64,000 nucleotides of DNA from Urechis unicinctus (lineage: Eukaryota; Annelida; Polychaeta; Xenopneusta; Urechidae): assembly GCA_034190875.2 (NCBI GenBank), contig CM067353.1, positions 33,558,675 through 33,622,674 of the forward strand, given 5' to 3'. Position numbers and translations under genes: made by a program. The notes beneath the pieces were generated by a model. That model had not been told where the DNA came from. It ran no database searches and was given only the letters and a program-made list of their open reading frames with translations. Positions 17,507-28,639 of the stretch are shown in pieces (position 1 is the first letter of the stretch; each line of letters begins with the position of its first letter).

Positions 17507-17901
17507 AATGCTGAAACCAACACAAGTGTGTGTGATTAAAAGCAACATATTTAGTCATGTGATACTGGGGTGATATGGAAATGGTGATGGATATCTTCTG
17601 TTGTATGCCAGTACCCACATGGCACAAATCTGTTAAGGACGTATGTGATGCTTATTCACCAGAGGTGCTTACTATAAACAGTGAGGGAGAATTATTGTCA
17701 CGCCAAAAGTCTTGGAGCTACGATCTGAAAAATACCAGTCTTTATAACAATAAACATCCTCTGTGTCAGCAATTGCAAGCCAGCTAATGCAATATGAGTG
17801 TCTATGCATTTGCCAATAGCTTATCTACAGTTTAAGTTGCTGATGCCAAATCTGTCATTCTTACAAATATGTGGCCACAGCTACAACAGAAGGACCCCCA
17901 T
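17507..17901. other. Arfaptin 5' flank
   Basis: An acceptor-like GTTTCAG precedes the arfaptin start codon on the minus strand, so a non-coding exon lies further right. Nothing else is recognised in this stretch. Confidence 0.35.
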
Positions 17902-18330
17902 AGTGAGTTAGTGAGTGAGTGAGTATAGGGTTTAACGGAACACCAACACTAATGTGTTATATGGCTCTCCGAAAGGGAAATAGAATAGTTTTACCTGAAC
18001 AAGCAGCCGCTTTCTAGGATAAATGGGAAAAAAGACTGAAAACACATGGATGAAAAAGATGAAAACGCAAACGATTATCCTAGACCAATTCGCCACCAGC
18101 CAATTGACTGGACCAGGCCATTCCAGCCTCTTGTCTAGGCGAAATCCAGGCCATAGTGGTGTTTTGCAATTATGGCCCTCGCAAAGACCTCTCCACTCAA
18201 CCACCAGGATCCCATTGTCCACCTACACGAGTCACAACCCATGGTCAACAGGATGCCCCATATTATTTGCCTCTTACAACATACTGGAGGATACAGTGGT
18301 CCTATTCTACCCCCGAACCCACAGGGGGGC
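17902..18330 (+). mobile_element. Mollusc-type GTGAGTGAGT SINE-like repeat
   Basis: The stretch opens with GTGAGTTAGTGAGTGAGTGA and a TATAGGGTTTAACGGAACACC segment. It passes through GTTATATGGC and closes with TTTGCCTCTTACAACAT and GGTCCTATTCTACCCCCGAA followed by CCCACAGGGG. This start/end combination recalls dispersed repeats common in gastropod and bivalve genomes (memory, not a search). A 3' poly(A) is not obvious. It is degenerate in the middle. Confidence 0.5.
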
Positions 18331-18988
18331 CCATAACTCAGAGAGGTGAGATGGTGTATATTCTCTTATTGCCTCTTAACCTATTCACCACCAATACCTG
18401 ATTTACCGGGAACAATGCCCTTTCACCACCAAGTCCCTATTTAGATACCATTGCACATGTAAGTTTGTTCAAATCACTATGCAGGCGCCACGGCTCGTGT
18501 TCATATTCACGTTGTTTAAAATTATATTTTTAGAGGCTGCGCATGCAGGTCTGCGTTCAGGATGAGCGCAGAAGAAATCTGGGCTGCCTGGTCGCAAGAC
18601 TATTTGACAGCAATCTACTGCCTTACTGAGGACAGTTAGCCCAGTTTAGAACACTTATTTATAACACAGGACATTGTCTTCCAGTGTCACTTTTGGAGAG
18701 GGTAGCTAATAACTAATCACTCAAAACTATATATATAACTTAAGCCCACAAAATCAGCTTGGGGTTAATGATAGTCATGTAAAATGCTTAACATAGTCTG
18801 TTCTTTGCAAAATCATAGGACTGAAGGGAAGAGCATTAAGATGATAGAAACAAATATTACTGTAGATATTGCTTTTTAAATAAATAATCATTTGCTCCAC
18901 GATGAGCCTGCAGGAGGTCAGGTTACAAAGGGGCTGGATGCTAAGGGTGTGGTGTGTTAGGGCCAGGGAAAACCGGGCACTGGTTTTG
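18331..18988. other. Unassigned spacer
   Basis: AT-rich single-copy-looking sequence between the SINE-like repeat and the TIR-bounded element. A partial internal duplication around TTCACCACCAA (18,389 and 18,421) is the only structure noticed. Confidence 0.3.
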
Positions 18989-20130
18989 CAGGGCTCGAAA
19001 TTACCACCCGCCCACCCGCCAATGGCGAGTGAAATTTGAGTCGGGCGGGTAAATAATCACAACTAGCCGCCCGGCTGGCCGGTAGATTTTTTCCGCGCTA
19101 ACTCGACGCACCCAGTTCAATACAACAGCAGCGGGGCTCGGGAGATTAAGCGCCGCTTGAACCATAAACCCGACAAACACATGAAATAAGAAAGCTTCTC
19201 GGCTGTATACTATCATCTCTGACGTAATTTATTGACCCATAGTATGTACACTGTTGAATAAACCGATGGCATAGATAGGCTCACAGAAAAAGTTATACAA
19301 GTAACGTGCCTCGATTGTTTGTGAAGACTTTATAATCCATAGATCAGGGATCAGCTGGCTGCAGTCAGTGTTAAATTTTGGACCCATCACGATATCTGGT
19401 GTGAAGACGAGAACATGAACAATAGCCCACCCCACTCCCTCCCAAGCTATCTAATGGCAGCCTCTCATATTTAAATACAACATGCACCTACTGACCTGAA
19501 TAAGTCGAACGGTTACTTGCCAACAACGAATCAACGAGTCTCCCCATTTCCTGTCTGTTGACAAATTTTATGTAACTGCTTTTCCATCGCATAAAGGCAT
19601 TTTTATTTGAATTCATTAATTTGATTTACCATGTATCATCTGTGAATGGTATTCATAGGAATTGAGATAAAAGCCAGGTTATGCAGAAAAGCTGAATTCA
19701 TGCATACAAGAACATTTGCAATGATTATCTAGAATCGTAATAACCAAAACAAAACAAAATTAATGCGACTGTGAAATTAGGCAAGTCAACTCTTCTCGCG
19801 CTAGTAACATTTGTAAGTGACGTGACGGAAAGACGTAACATCACCCATATGCGATTTTTCAACAGTACACAATTTCTGAAGATGTCGATGTGGCGTTATG
19901 TTCACGGTTCTAAAACGCAAATTTGAAGAGAACGAAAAAGCTCAGAGAGCACTGTATGAACAAGAGTAGCGCTGCAGACGCTGAATTCCTGCCAGGTTAA
20001 TTAGTGGAGGAGAAAAACGCGAATGGCTATCGCATGACAGCGAGAAGGATATGATGTTCTGTTCTGCACGAAGACCGTTTGCCGTCAAAGAAGGTCAACG
20101 TAAAATTAAGTCCCATATGAATAGAAATAG

Positions 20131-20137
20131 AAATATA

Positions 20138-20181
<44 letters not shown>

Positions 20182-20214
20182 CATATATATATATATACGT
20201 ATATAAACACACAC
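20131..20214. repeat. TA microsatellite upstream of duplication copy A
   Basis: Imperfect (TA)n with a short CACACACA end. A matching CACACACACTTATA junction recurs at about 22,170. Confidence 0.8.
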
Positions 20215-20319
20215 ACTTATAAATATTCACATATATATGCTATTTATAGATAGCTGCTCGGCACTCGGAAGCTTGGCATCGGAAACCGTGTGTATATACA
20301 TATATATATATATATATAT

Positions 20320-21224
20320 GTGCGTGTATGCGTGTTTGTGTATATATACCCGCTTTGAATGCACCGGGACATCCAGTGCACACTGTCGCTGAGACATAAA
20401 GACAGTATATACACGGACCGATAATAGCTGGTAACGCGCACTATTATAAGATCACAAGCTGCTGCCGCTTAGATGTTTTGACATGACCCCTAAACCAAGT
20501 CAATACACTGCGAAAGTGATGAATGCTGCCGCTGATTGATTACGTAAGGTTTGGCCTGTTTCGACATGACCCCCTACCCAAGTCAATGCAAACCCAGCCA
20601 AGGCCTTTGGTCGATTACGTAAGATTTGGCCTACTTAAACACGAACTGCTGTTAGCCTGCCACTAAGCTGCTGCAGTAGAAAACCTTGAAACTAATCGTC
20701 CTTTTTACTGTTTTTTGTTACTGTGAATGCTAAAAATACTGTTACAATCATTATCACGAGGCCAAGTTCTAAATACTGACAAATTTTCATGTGCGTAAAT
20801 ACAGCCGTTTCAGAGATATCAGCGAGGAGAGAACTCGTAGCAAAAATCGCGATAGGTACTCTAAAATATATGTCATTATACAAAGTACAAAAGGTAAAAA
20901 CAAGTATTTTTTTCGCCTATTCCATGCTACGATAATTGCTTGTTACAACCATATAACTCATATGTTCGTAACTGCAGTAGTTATGGAGGAGATAGTTACA
21001 GAAAATGGGGAAAAAAATCGACGAAAAATCGATCCCATAAGCCTCCAACACTGCGCATGCGCGTCAAATTGGATCGCCAGTTGTGTCTCAACTTGATCTA
21101 TCATTCCCCAAAATTTCATGTTGATATGTTTAACCGTTCCGGAGAAAAGCCCGAAAAACCTTGACTGGAGAAAAAAAAAAAAAAAAAAAAAAAAAATACT
21201 GGCTAAACCAATATGTCTTCCAAC
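20320..21224 (+). repeat. 0.9-kb duplicated unit, copy A
   Basis: This unit begins GTGCGTGTATGCGTGTTTG and ends TACTGGCTAAACCAATATG then TCTTCCAAC. It is matched by copy B at 23,028-23,943. Both copies have the same length outside the A-run (26 A here, 37 in copy B) and differ at roughly ten positions, so they are about 99 % identical. It includes an internal ~95-bp repeat built on GATGTTTTGACATGACCCC. ORFs inside (for example 20,791-21,096) are shared simply because the DNA is duplicated. Confidence 0.9.
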
Positions 21225-21545
21225 ATAACTAGATTCGGCAGGCACGCCATCGGCAAGTCTTCCAATGGCAAGCAATTGGGTCGGTGATTGCGCCTTGTTA
21301 AGAAACCCTATGCGCATCAGCAAGGGGAAGTCTTGCAGCCAATGGCAAGCAATTGGGTCGGTGATTGCGCCTTGTTAAGAAACCCTATGCGCAGCACACG
21401 TTTACGATAGATGTCAGCAAGGGGAGTTGGTAACGCGCACTATTTTTCTTTGATAGATGTCACAAGCTGCAGCCCTTAGATGTTTTGATATGACCCCTTG
21501 GCAGATGTTTTGACATGACCCCTTAACCAAGTCAATAAAAAGCCG
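21225..21545 (+). repeat. Short tandem duplicates and partial third copy of the 0.9-kb unit
   Basis: A ~75-bp block containing CAATTGGGTCGGTGATTGCG and CCTTGTTAAGAAACCCTATG is repeated twice (about 21,270-21,395). From 21,426 the sequence TGGTAACGCGCACTATT followed by TAGATGTTTTGA repeats the segment found at 20,433 and 23,140, giving a third, partial copy. Confidence 0.75.
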
Positions 21546-21562
21546 AGGGAGTGGCACTAAGC

Positions 21563-21735
21563 CGGTCTCAGTGGCTTGGTGGTTTACTGCTTTGCCTTTT
21601 GATCCACAGGCGTGGGTTCGACTCCAAGGTGTGACAACCTGACTCGTGACTCGGATGATCACGTACAAATGGTGGTCAGTCTTTGAAAAGGGATGTAAAA
21701 GATCCTTTGAGGACGACGTGCTCCCTAGCAGTGAG
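21563..21735 (+). mobile_element. tRNA-derived SINE
   Basis: An internal RNA polymerase III promoter is visible: an A-box-like CAGTGGCTTGGTGG near 21,570 and a B box GGTTCGACTCC at 21,615-21,625, spaced as in a tRNA. A non-tRNA body with AAAAGATCCTTTGAGGACGA follows, and it fades into TA repeat. The D-arm and T-arm are too decayed for a working tRNA. Confidence 0.65.
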
Positions 21736-21749
21736 CAGTTTAGAGTAAT

Positions 21750-22355
21750 AACTATATTATATATATATACGTATATATAGTATCATAGTATATATATAGT
21801 TGCTAGATGCACACAAACGCACAATGTATATTACGTAATATAGGACTTCTTTGACATATAATACCTCATATATAGATGATAGATCGATTTGTAATATTTA
21901 TATATCTCTATAACAACAATATATAGAAGATAGGAGATAGATATAGATGTATATATAGGGAGATAGGGATATAATAGATTATATAGGGAGATATGTATAT
22001 ATATATATTTAATATTTATATATGTATATATATATATATATATGGAATGATATATATATGAGTATATTATATATATATATATAGTAGATATATTCTATAT
22101 ATATATAATATATATATATATATTATATATATATATATAATATATGTTATATATATATACGTATATAAAACACACACACTTATAGGTTATAGCCTAGTTG
22201 GCACATGCGCCAACGGCATGTCTTCCAACGGCAAGCCTGGACGACCAGTTATATTATCTCTAAACAAAATATATATGAATATATATCTATGTATCTATAT
22301 ATATATATATATATGACGTATTCTCTATATATTTATATATGTGTATATTTATATA

Positions 22356-22393
<38 letters not shown>

Positions 22394-22507
22394 ATATATT
22401 CTATATATATATTGTATATATATCTATTTATATATATATATATAGGTTATTTATATATATAGATATATAGACGTCAGGAATCCGTTATATATATATATAT
22501 ATATATC

Positions 22508-22586
<79 letters not shown>

Positions 22587-22849
22587 CTCCTACATCCACT
22601 TAGAGTGATACAAGCATATGTATATAGAGAGAGAGAGAGATTATATATAACAATATATATGCCTGATATATAGATCTCTATATCTATATATATATATATA
22701 TAAATTCGAATTATATATATATATACATAATATAATATATGATATATGTATATATATATAATATATACCTATATGTATATTATATATATATATGTATGGA
22801 TTAGATAGTATATATATAGTATATATATGTGTATAAATATATATATATG

Positions 22850-22897
<48 letters not shown>

Positions 22898-22952
22898 CGT
22901 ATATATATATATTAATATATATGCTATATATATATGCTCGGCGCTATCGGAC

Positions 22953-22988
<36 letters not shown>

Positions 22989-23027
22989 ATATATATATAT
23001 ATATATAGAATATATATATATATATAT
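21750..23027. repeat. 1.3-kb TA-dominated low-complexity tract
   Basis: Nearly continuous interrupted (TA)n with islands of ordinary sequence. Some islands match neighbouring DNA: AGACGTCAGGAATCCGTT at 22,469 recurs at 24,891, and TAAATTCGAATT at about 22,702 recurs at 25,531. Predicted ORFs of Ile/Tyr repeats here are artefacts of the dinucleotide. Confidence 0.9.
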
Positions 23028-23878
23028 GTGCGTGTATGCGTGTTTGCGTATATATACCCGCTTTGATTGCACCGGGACATCCAGTGCACACTGTCGCTGA
23101 GACATAAAGACAGTATATACACGGACCGATAATAGCTGGTAACGCGCACTATTATAAGATCACAAGCTGCTGCCGCTTAGATGTTTTGACATGACCCCTA
23201 AACCAAGTCAATACACCGCGAAAGCGATGAATGCTGCCGCTGATTGATTACGTAAGGTTTGGCCTGTTTTGACATGACCCCCTACCCAAGTCAATGCAAA
23301 CCAGCCAAGGCCTTTGGTCGATTACGTAAGATTTGGCCTACTTAAACACGAACTGCTGTTAGCCTGCCACTAAGCTGCTGCAGTAGAAAACCTTGAAAAC
23401 TATCGTCCTTTTTACTGTTTTTTGTTACTGTGAATGCTAAAAATACTGTTACAATCATTATCACGAGGCCAAGTTCTAAATACTGACAAAATTTCATGTG
23501 CGTAAATACAGCCGTTTCAGAGATATCAGCGAGGAGAGAACTCGTAGCAAAAATCGCGATAGGTACTCTAAAATATATGTCATTATACAAAGTACAAAAG
23601 GTAAAAACAAGTATTTTTTTCGCCTATTCCATGCTACGATAATTGCTTGTTACAACCATATAACTCATATGTTCGTAACTGCAGTAGTTATGGAGGAGAT
23701 AGTTACAGAAAATGGGGGAAAAAAATCGACGAAAAATCGATCCCATAATCCTCCAACACTGCGCATGCGCGTCAAATTGGATCGCCAGTTGTGTCTCAAC
23801 TTGATCTATCATTCCCCAAAATTTCATGTTGATATGTTTAACCGTTCCGGAGAAAAGCCCGAAAAACCTTGACTGGAG

Positions 23879-23918
<40 letters not shown>

Positions 23919-23943
23919 TGGCTAAACCAATATGTCTTCCAAC
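23028..23943 (+). repeat. 0.9-kb duplicated unit, copy B
   Basis: This is the partner of copy A, displaced by 2,708 bp in direct orientation. Homology continues past the A-run into TACTGGCTAAACC, so the A-run is internal and not a retroposition tail. Immediately after it a 13-bp inverted repeat (23,931-23,960) turns the last bases back on themselves. Confidence 0.9.
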
Positions 23944-23960
23944 TATCGTTGGAAGACATA
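23931..23960. repeat. 13-bp-arm inverted repeat at the end of copy B
   Basis: TATGTCTTCCAAC, a TATC loop, then GTTGGAAGACATA. The arm sequence also occurs at 21,212 and, in part, at 22,219, suggesting it is a junction or terminal word of the repeat family. Confidence 0.8.
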
Positions 23961-24214
23961 ATAAAAGAAACTACAAGTTGGAGAGTGTCAAGGATCATGA
24001 AAATTTGTATGTTTTGACAAGTTTGTAAATATTGATTTAAATGTTGCATTTAATATAAAAATAAAATATTAAAAAACGATAAAATCTCGTACATTTTTTT
24101 TACCATTATTTATAACTTACAATGTAGGGCCGGTAGAAAATATGTAGGCCCGGTAGAATTTCAAGGTTACAGGCCCGCCTGGCCGGTGAAGAATCTGGCT
24201 AATTTCTAGCCCTG

Positions 24215-25604
24215 TTTTGAAAAGTTTGAGCTATAATGGTGGGTAAGGGCAGATGCACCCATAAAAATGATAAAGACTTGGAGAGATGAAAAACAGAATG
24301 AGACAGATGTAAAGTATGGACTGCACTCCTCTAAGATGTTGTAGACCAATGGCAGACCAAATAGTTTTAAACAAATTTTGTAAGACAATGTTTATCAGAA
24401 ATTAATATATTCCAGTGAACTAATCCCATCTCAGCATCTGTCCATTGACGTCACATATCGCCTAAATTGATTGGCATGATTATAAATAGAAAAGTGTGCC
24501 TAGTTAGATTATTGCAGCCAACAGACCAGTGTGAAGCTGTAATGAAGGTGACAATCGCACCCAATGGTGGGACTTGCAGCGGTGACTCAGTCAGTCAGTG
24601 ACGGAACACACGGGTTACAACCTCGGGCTCGGCGACGGCGACTGAACCGGGTGAAGTTTCCATACGCTACTCCAGAAGTATCTACGCAAAGGATGGTGTT
24701 GGTCGAAAAACGATTACTGTAAAAAAATATTCACGCCTCACCGTGGTATACACAATTGGGATCAAAGGCCCAGTCGTTTGCAAATTCAACGTGATTAAAG
24801 CCCCGATACAGCCTGTTATGACGGCAAGGATCTGTCTGTGCGTCTGATGACGTTTCTCTTATATTCTTTACAGATGCAATATTTGGGCCCAGACGTCAGG
24901 AATCCGTTCGGATTTCTACATCCATGATAAAGCATGTGACGATTCCAATTACAAGTATATGCCTGACGATCTCCTGCGCATCGGCTTCTGCGCAGGCTGG
25001 GGATTCGCCTCTGCACCACTCTGATCGCTTTGGGCCAAATTCGGGCCATTACGCGACGAAAAATTATTACGAAATGTCATCTCTTAAATATTACAAAAAC
25101 ATTTTTCTGTTGTGTGTGATTAGAATATTAATAATCATTTTGTTATGGAAAACCTTTTTATAGGCCCAATATGAGGCATTTATCGGAAAACATAGTTCCG
25201 CGGACGTTTCATGGCTGTAAATGGCGGCAGTCAGCTGTGAAAACGATTTTGTAATCGAAAGTCAACTGAAAAAAGCGAAAGAGAGTTATAGATATGCAAC
25301 GAGAGTGTTTGGTGAAGTTGTTCGTTGGAAAAGACGTTGTTGCTATAGACTGCTGAAGGGTTGACCATTCATGTTTGTTTATGTTCGACGCGCGCGGCCG
25401 GCTGCTTGTCATCGCCCGGTCATAGGTCAGACCGGGTCAAATCGCATGCGCTCCGTGAACTATTGCAGAGATGTTATGTTAGCAAAGCGTCAAACATGCC
25501 TGCCATGGAGAGTGTATGCCTGATAGATCATAAATTCGAATTGCACGAATAGGTTTGACAAATTAAGGTTTAACACATGGCTGTATACCTTCATTACTCT
25601 ATGG
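24215..25604. other. Unassigned region with a signal-peptide-like ORF
   Basis: No gene is recognised. An ORF at 24,924-25,163 (79 residues) opens with a hydrophobic stretch, SICLTISCASASAQA, like a secretory signal with a plausible cleavage site, and continues GDSPLHHSDRFGPN. There is no support from splice sites or family resemblance. The GC-richer part at 24,580-24,660 could be a promoter or CpG patch. Confidence 0.3.
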
Positions 25605-25840
25605 CTGGTGTCGTAAACAGTTTTACTTAATTTCACCCTCTCTACCTTAAAGCTTCTGGCTCGCCGGTTACCCGTAAGTTTTCCTTAGCTCCAATCTAAC
25701 TACCTCATTAAGGGGCGACCGAAAGGGAACAGGATATATAAGGGAGGGAAGACACGCTCACGAGAGGGGGAGATCACCAACCATATTTAAATATCATCCT
25801 TAGAGAGGGTGAAATTAAATAAAACTGTTTACGACACTGG
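25605..25840. mobile_element. MITE-like element with ~40-bp terminal inverted repeats
   Basis: The left end runs from GTGTCGTAAACAGTTTTACT through AATTTCACCCTCTCTA. The right end is its inverted match, TAGAGAGGGTGAAATTAAAT then AAAACTGTTTACGACAC. The arms match at nearly every position over about 40 bp, the total is about 236 bp, and no ORF is present. A target duplication is not clear, so the superfamily is unassigned. Confidence 0.85.
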
Positions 25841-26629
25841 TTATTTTGTAATTGCACAAAGATTGCAGTTTCATAACTTAGTTTTTTATATTGTACCATT
25901 GTTTTTTGTGAATTTTTCTGGCTGAACATGAGAACTAAATATCACAACGATGTATGGCAATGTCAATAGTTAAGATTCAGACGATCGATTGCAATTGCTT
26001 GTTCACAACGAAATTAGACTTTTTAATCCATTTAATCGATCTACCATTGTAACATTCTGCCAAATTATATATCATGTAATAACATTTCGCTCACAAAGAC
26101 GCAATCTATGCTTTGAAAGATAAACCCACAACCATGTCGATTATTGATTGAAATTTGTATTACTTGCGACTGCGGGTAATACTGATTGTATTGATACCAA
26201 ATATCGCTCTCTAGAGCCCGGTAACCTTTATAAGACTCAAAAACTCACCGAAATGGCTTTAGGAGGACAAATGAATAGCATCAGCAATGTAAGATCTTCG
26301 GTTTTCCCTGAAATACTCATATGAGACATGCTACAATATGCAACAATTTTGATTTAAGCTCTCAGATACCCCACAGGGATCAGGGTTAGCTCTTTTTGAA
26401 CCAAGTTTGGAGCTTGTGGCTGTGCTCCTGGGTAGAAATCTATCCGTCTGTTGGGCTAACCAAGGTAGTGTGGAAGCAGTTCTCGGCCAGGTACTGTAGA
26501 GTGTGGTACCATTTCATCGCACACCGACTTGAGTCGCGCAATGAAGCGGAATAAAAAAAAAACGACGGTGAAACAGTGAAATCAGGTAGTATCAGGGGAA
26601 ACGATCTCGACGTTTTGGACTATAAGTTA
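25841..26629. other. Unassigned AT-rich spacer
   Basis: No gene, RNA or clear repeat recognised. A short A-run occurs near 26,550. Confidence 0.3.
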
Positions 26630-28260
26630 TAACTAGGGGGGTCAGCCGAACCTCGCCGCAGGCGGCCGCGCTTGTGCCTCAATGATATTTCCAATTTTTT
26701 TCAACTTGCTCTAAATGGCATTTATATTTAAGATACATGGACGAATGATACATCAAACGAGAGCTAACGTATTGAATTTCATTAATATTGCCTTACTTTT
26801 CGCATTTTACTCCGTTTGAGCCATAAAAATTGTGTGTTTGTGGAGCAATACGTTAAAATTCTTGGCGAGCATTTTTGACTTTTCGAGGTTCAGTCCGTTT
26901 CGAATTCTCTAAATCGGTTCATATTCGTTACTCGTATCGTTTTTATTGTTTAGTAAATGACAAGATGACATTCTAATGTTCATGATCATATAAAATCTTT
27001 AAAAAATGGCCAAAGGGAAAATATTATTTACGTACAAAATGTTACGGTGTAAACAAATGCATTTTTTCCCAAATTTTATCAGAGGCCCGCGACAAAGGTA
27101 CACACTTTTGATAAATTTAAGTATGATGTTACAAATAGGTGAAGTTTTTATCTTATCAAATGGAGCCGTTTTGTCGTATTGTGCACTTCAAAACGTTGTC
27201 CAATCATCACATGCTCGCCCCTTGAGCCCGTATCAGGGTCAACCTTGCCTTGACTCAACACGGCTGCGCACGATCGCAACCACCGCTGATCGTGCGTCGT
27301 CAAACAAAGTCGATTTTCGTTCATTTATCAATCTGTCCCCGATTATCCATCTATACACGGGGATAAATCAAGTATAGTGGAACACTTTGGTCAAGTTTAT
27401 TTTCTTATTTAATGGACCGTTCGGTCGTATTTTAGACTTTAAAAAGTTCAATTTTGTCATGCCCGCGCAGGGAGAGCGTATAGCATGCCTTCACATGGCC
27501 GACTCAATATCGCTTACGCGACTGATCGCTTGGGGTCAAACTAAGTCGATTTTCGTTCATTTATCAATCTGTCCCCGATTATCATCTATATACGGGGATA
27601 ATTCAAGTATAGTGGAACACTTGAGTCTAGTTTATTTTCTTATTAAATGGACAGTTCGGTCGTATTTTAGACTTTAAAATGTTCGATTTTGTCATGCCCG
27701 TGCTGGGAGAGCGCATAGCTTGCCTTATCAGTATTATGTCATTCGATTCTTGAACTGAATATGGTACCTGATTTATTTATTTGGGGTAACTTCAAAGGCA
27801 AAATGCCGCTTGCGCTGGTGAGTGGAATTCGCAGTTAGGGTTCACGGAGTAGATGTTGAGCTGCCGACAGTTACTGCGACGGTTTCGCGAGCTGCTCGTC
27901 GCCAAGGGCACCACCCAGAATTAACACATCAAAGAGATTCTGTTAACCACGTTTTGTGTCAGATTCGTTCACGGAGTACATGCCGAGTTTGTCATGAGTT
28001 CGCCCCAGTCTTATATAAGCTGCGTAATGGCACACAAATATTCATAACCATTGCGGTTAAACAATTCGCATTTGAATCTCTCTCTAACAGGTGTCTGGTT
28101 GCAATAGTTTAAGCCCTGTTTGGCAATTTCAGACAGGTGTCTGGTTGCAATAATTTAAGCCTTGTTTTATCAATCTGTCCCCGATTATCCATCTATACAC
28201 GGGGATAATTCAAGTGTAGTGGAACACTTTGGTCAAGTTTATTTTCTTATTTAATGGACT
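26630..28260 (+). repeat. Complex repeat family (copy in forward orientation)
   Basis: Blocks containing CTGTCCCCGATTATC and GGTCAAGTTTATTTTCTTA recur at about 27,318, 27,560 and 28,170. A block from TTACTGCGACGGTTTCGCGA onward occurs at 27,869 and again at 28,262. Related sequence in the reverse orientation lies at 35,500-36,260 (for example AAGCTATACGG and GATCAGCCGCG against the complement here). Paired ORFs of 91-96 residues result from the internal duplication. No transposase or known domain is visible. Confidence 0.75.
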
Positions 28261-28625
28261 AGTTACTGCGACGGTTTCGCGAGCTGCTCGTCGCCAAGGG
28301 CACCACCCAGAATTAACACATCAAAGAGATTCTGTTAACCACGTTTTGTGTCAGATTCGTTCACGGAGTACATGCCGAGTTTATCATGAGTTCGACCCAG
28401 CCTTATATAAGCTGCGTAATGGCACACAGATATTCATAACCATTGCGGTTAAACAATTCGCATTTGAATCTCTCTCTGACAGGTGTCTGGTTGCAATAGT
28501 TTAAGCCCTGTTTGGCAATTTCAGACAGGTGTCTGGTTGCAATAGATTAGCTTTGTCTTGCAATTTAAGACAGGTGTCTGGTTGCAACAGTATAAGCATT
28601 GTTTGGCAATTTCAGACAGGTATCT
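28090..28625 (+). repeat. Minisatellite-like ~45-bp repeats
   Basis: The unit GACAGGTGTCTGGTTGCAAT, followed by AGTTTAAGCCCTGTTTGGC, appears about six times: twice at 28,088-28,150 and in a run at 28,480-28,625. The second group follows the duplicated block. Confidence 0.8.
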
Positions 28626-28639
28626 GGAAAAAAGAAAAG

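Larger units (their letters stand above)
18989..24214. mobile_element. TIR-bounded DNA element (CAGGGCT..GAAATTA family) with nested repeats
   Basis: The left end is CAGGGCTCGAAATTA and the right end is CTAATTTCTAGCCCTG, its inverted partner. Both ends carry subterminal CCGGTAGA and CCCGCC words. The same terminal motif bounds the element at 32,821-34,813. The termini resemble hAT-type elements, but I find no clean 8-bp target duplication (TGGTTTTG left, TTTTGAAA right, sharing TTTTG). Internally there is no recognisable transposase. Most of the 5.2 kb is later repeat growth: two 0.9-kb copies, a tRNA-derived SINE and TA-rich DNA. An 22-codon open frame at 19,898 (MFTVLKRKFEEN...) could be a remnant, with low confidence. 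It is also possible that the two ends belong to separate elements. Confidence 0.5.

Noticed and set aside
21171-21196. Poly(A) run as a retrotransposon tail
   Set aside because: The matching copy at 23,028 shares another 28 bp beyond the run, so the A-run is internal to a duplicated unit.
22205-23149. Tyr/Ile-rich ORFs in the TA-dominated tract
   Set aside because: Dinucleotide artefacts; no non-repeat coding content.
18981-24222. 8-bp target duplication for the 5.2-kb TIR element
   Set aside because: Only TTTTG is shared between flanks and in shifted register, so it was not claimed.
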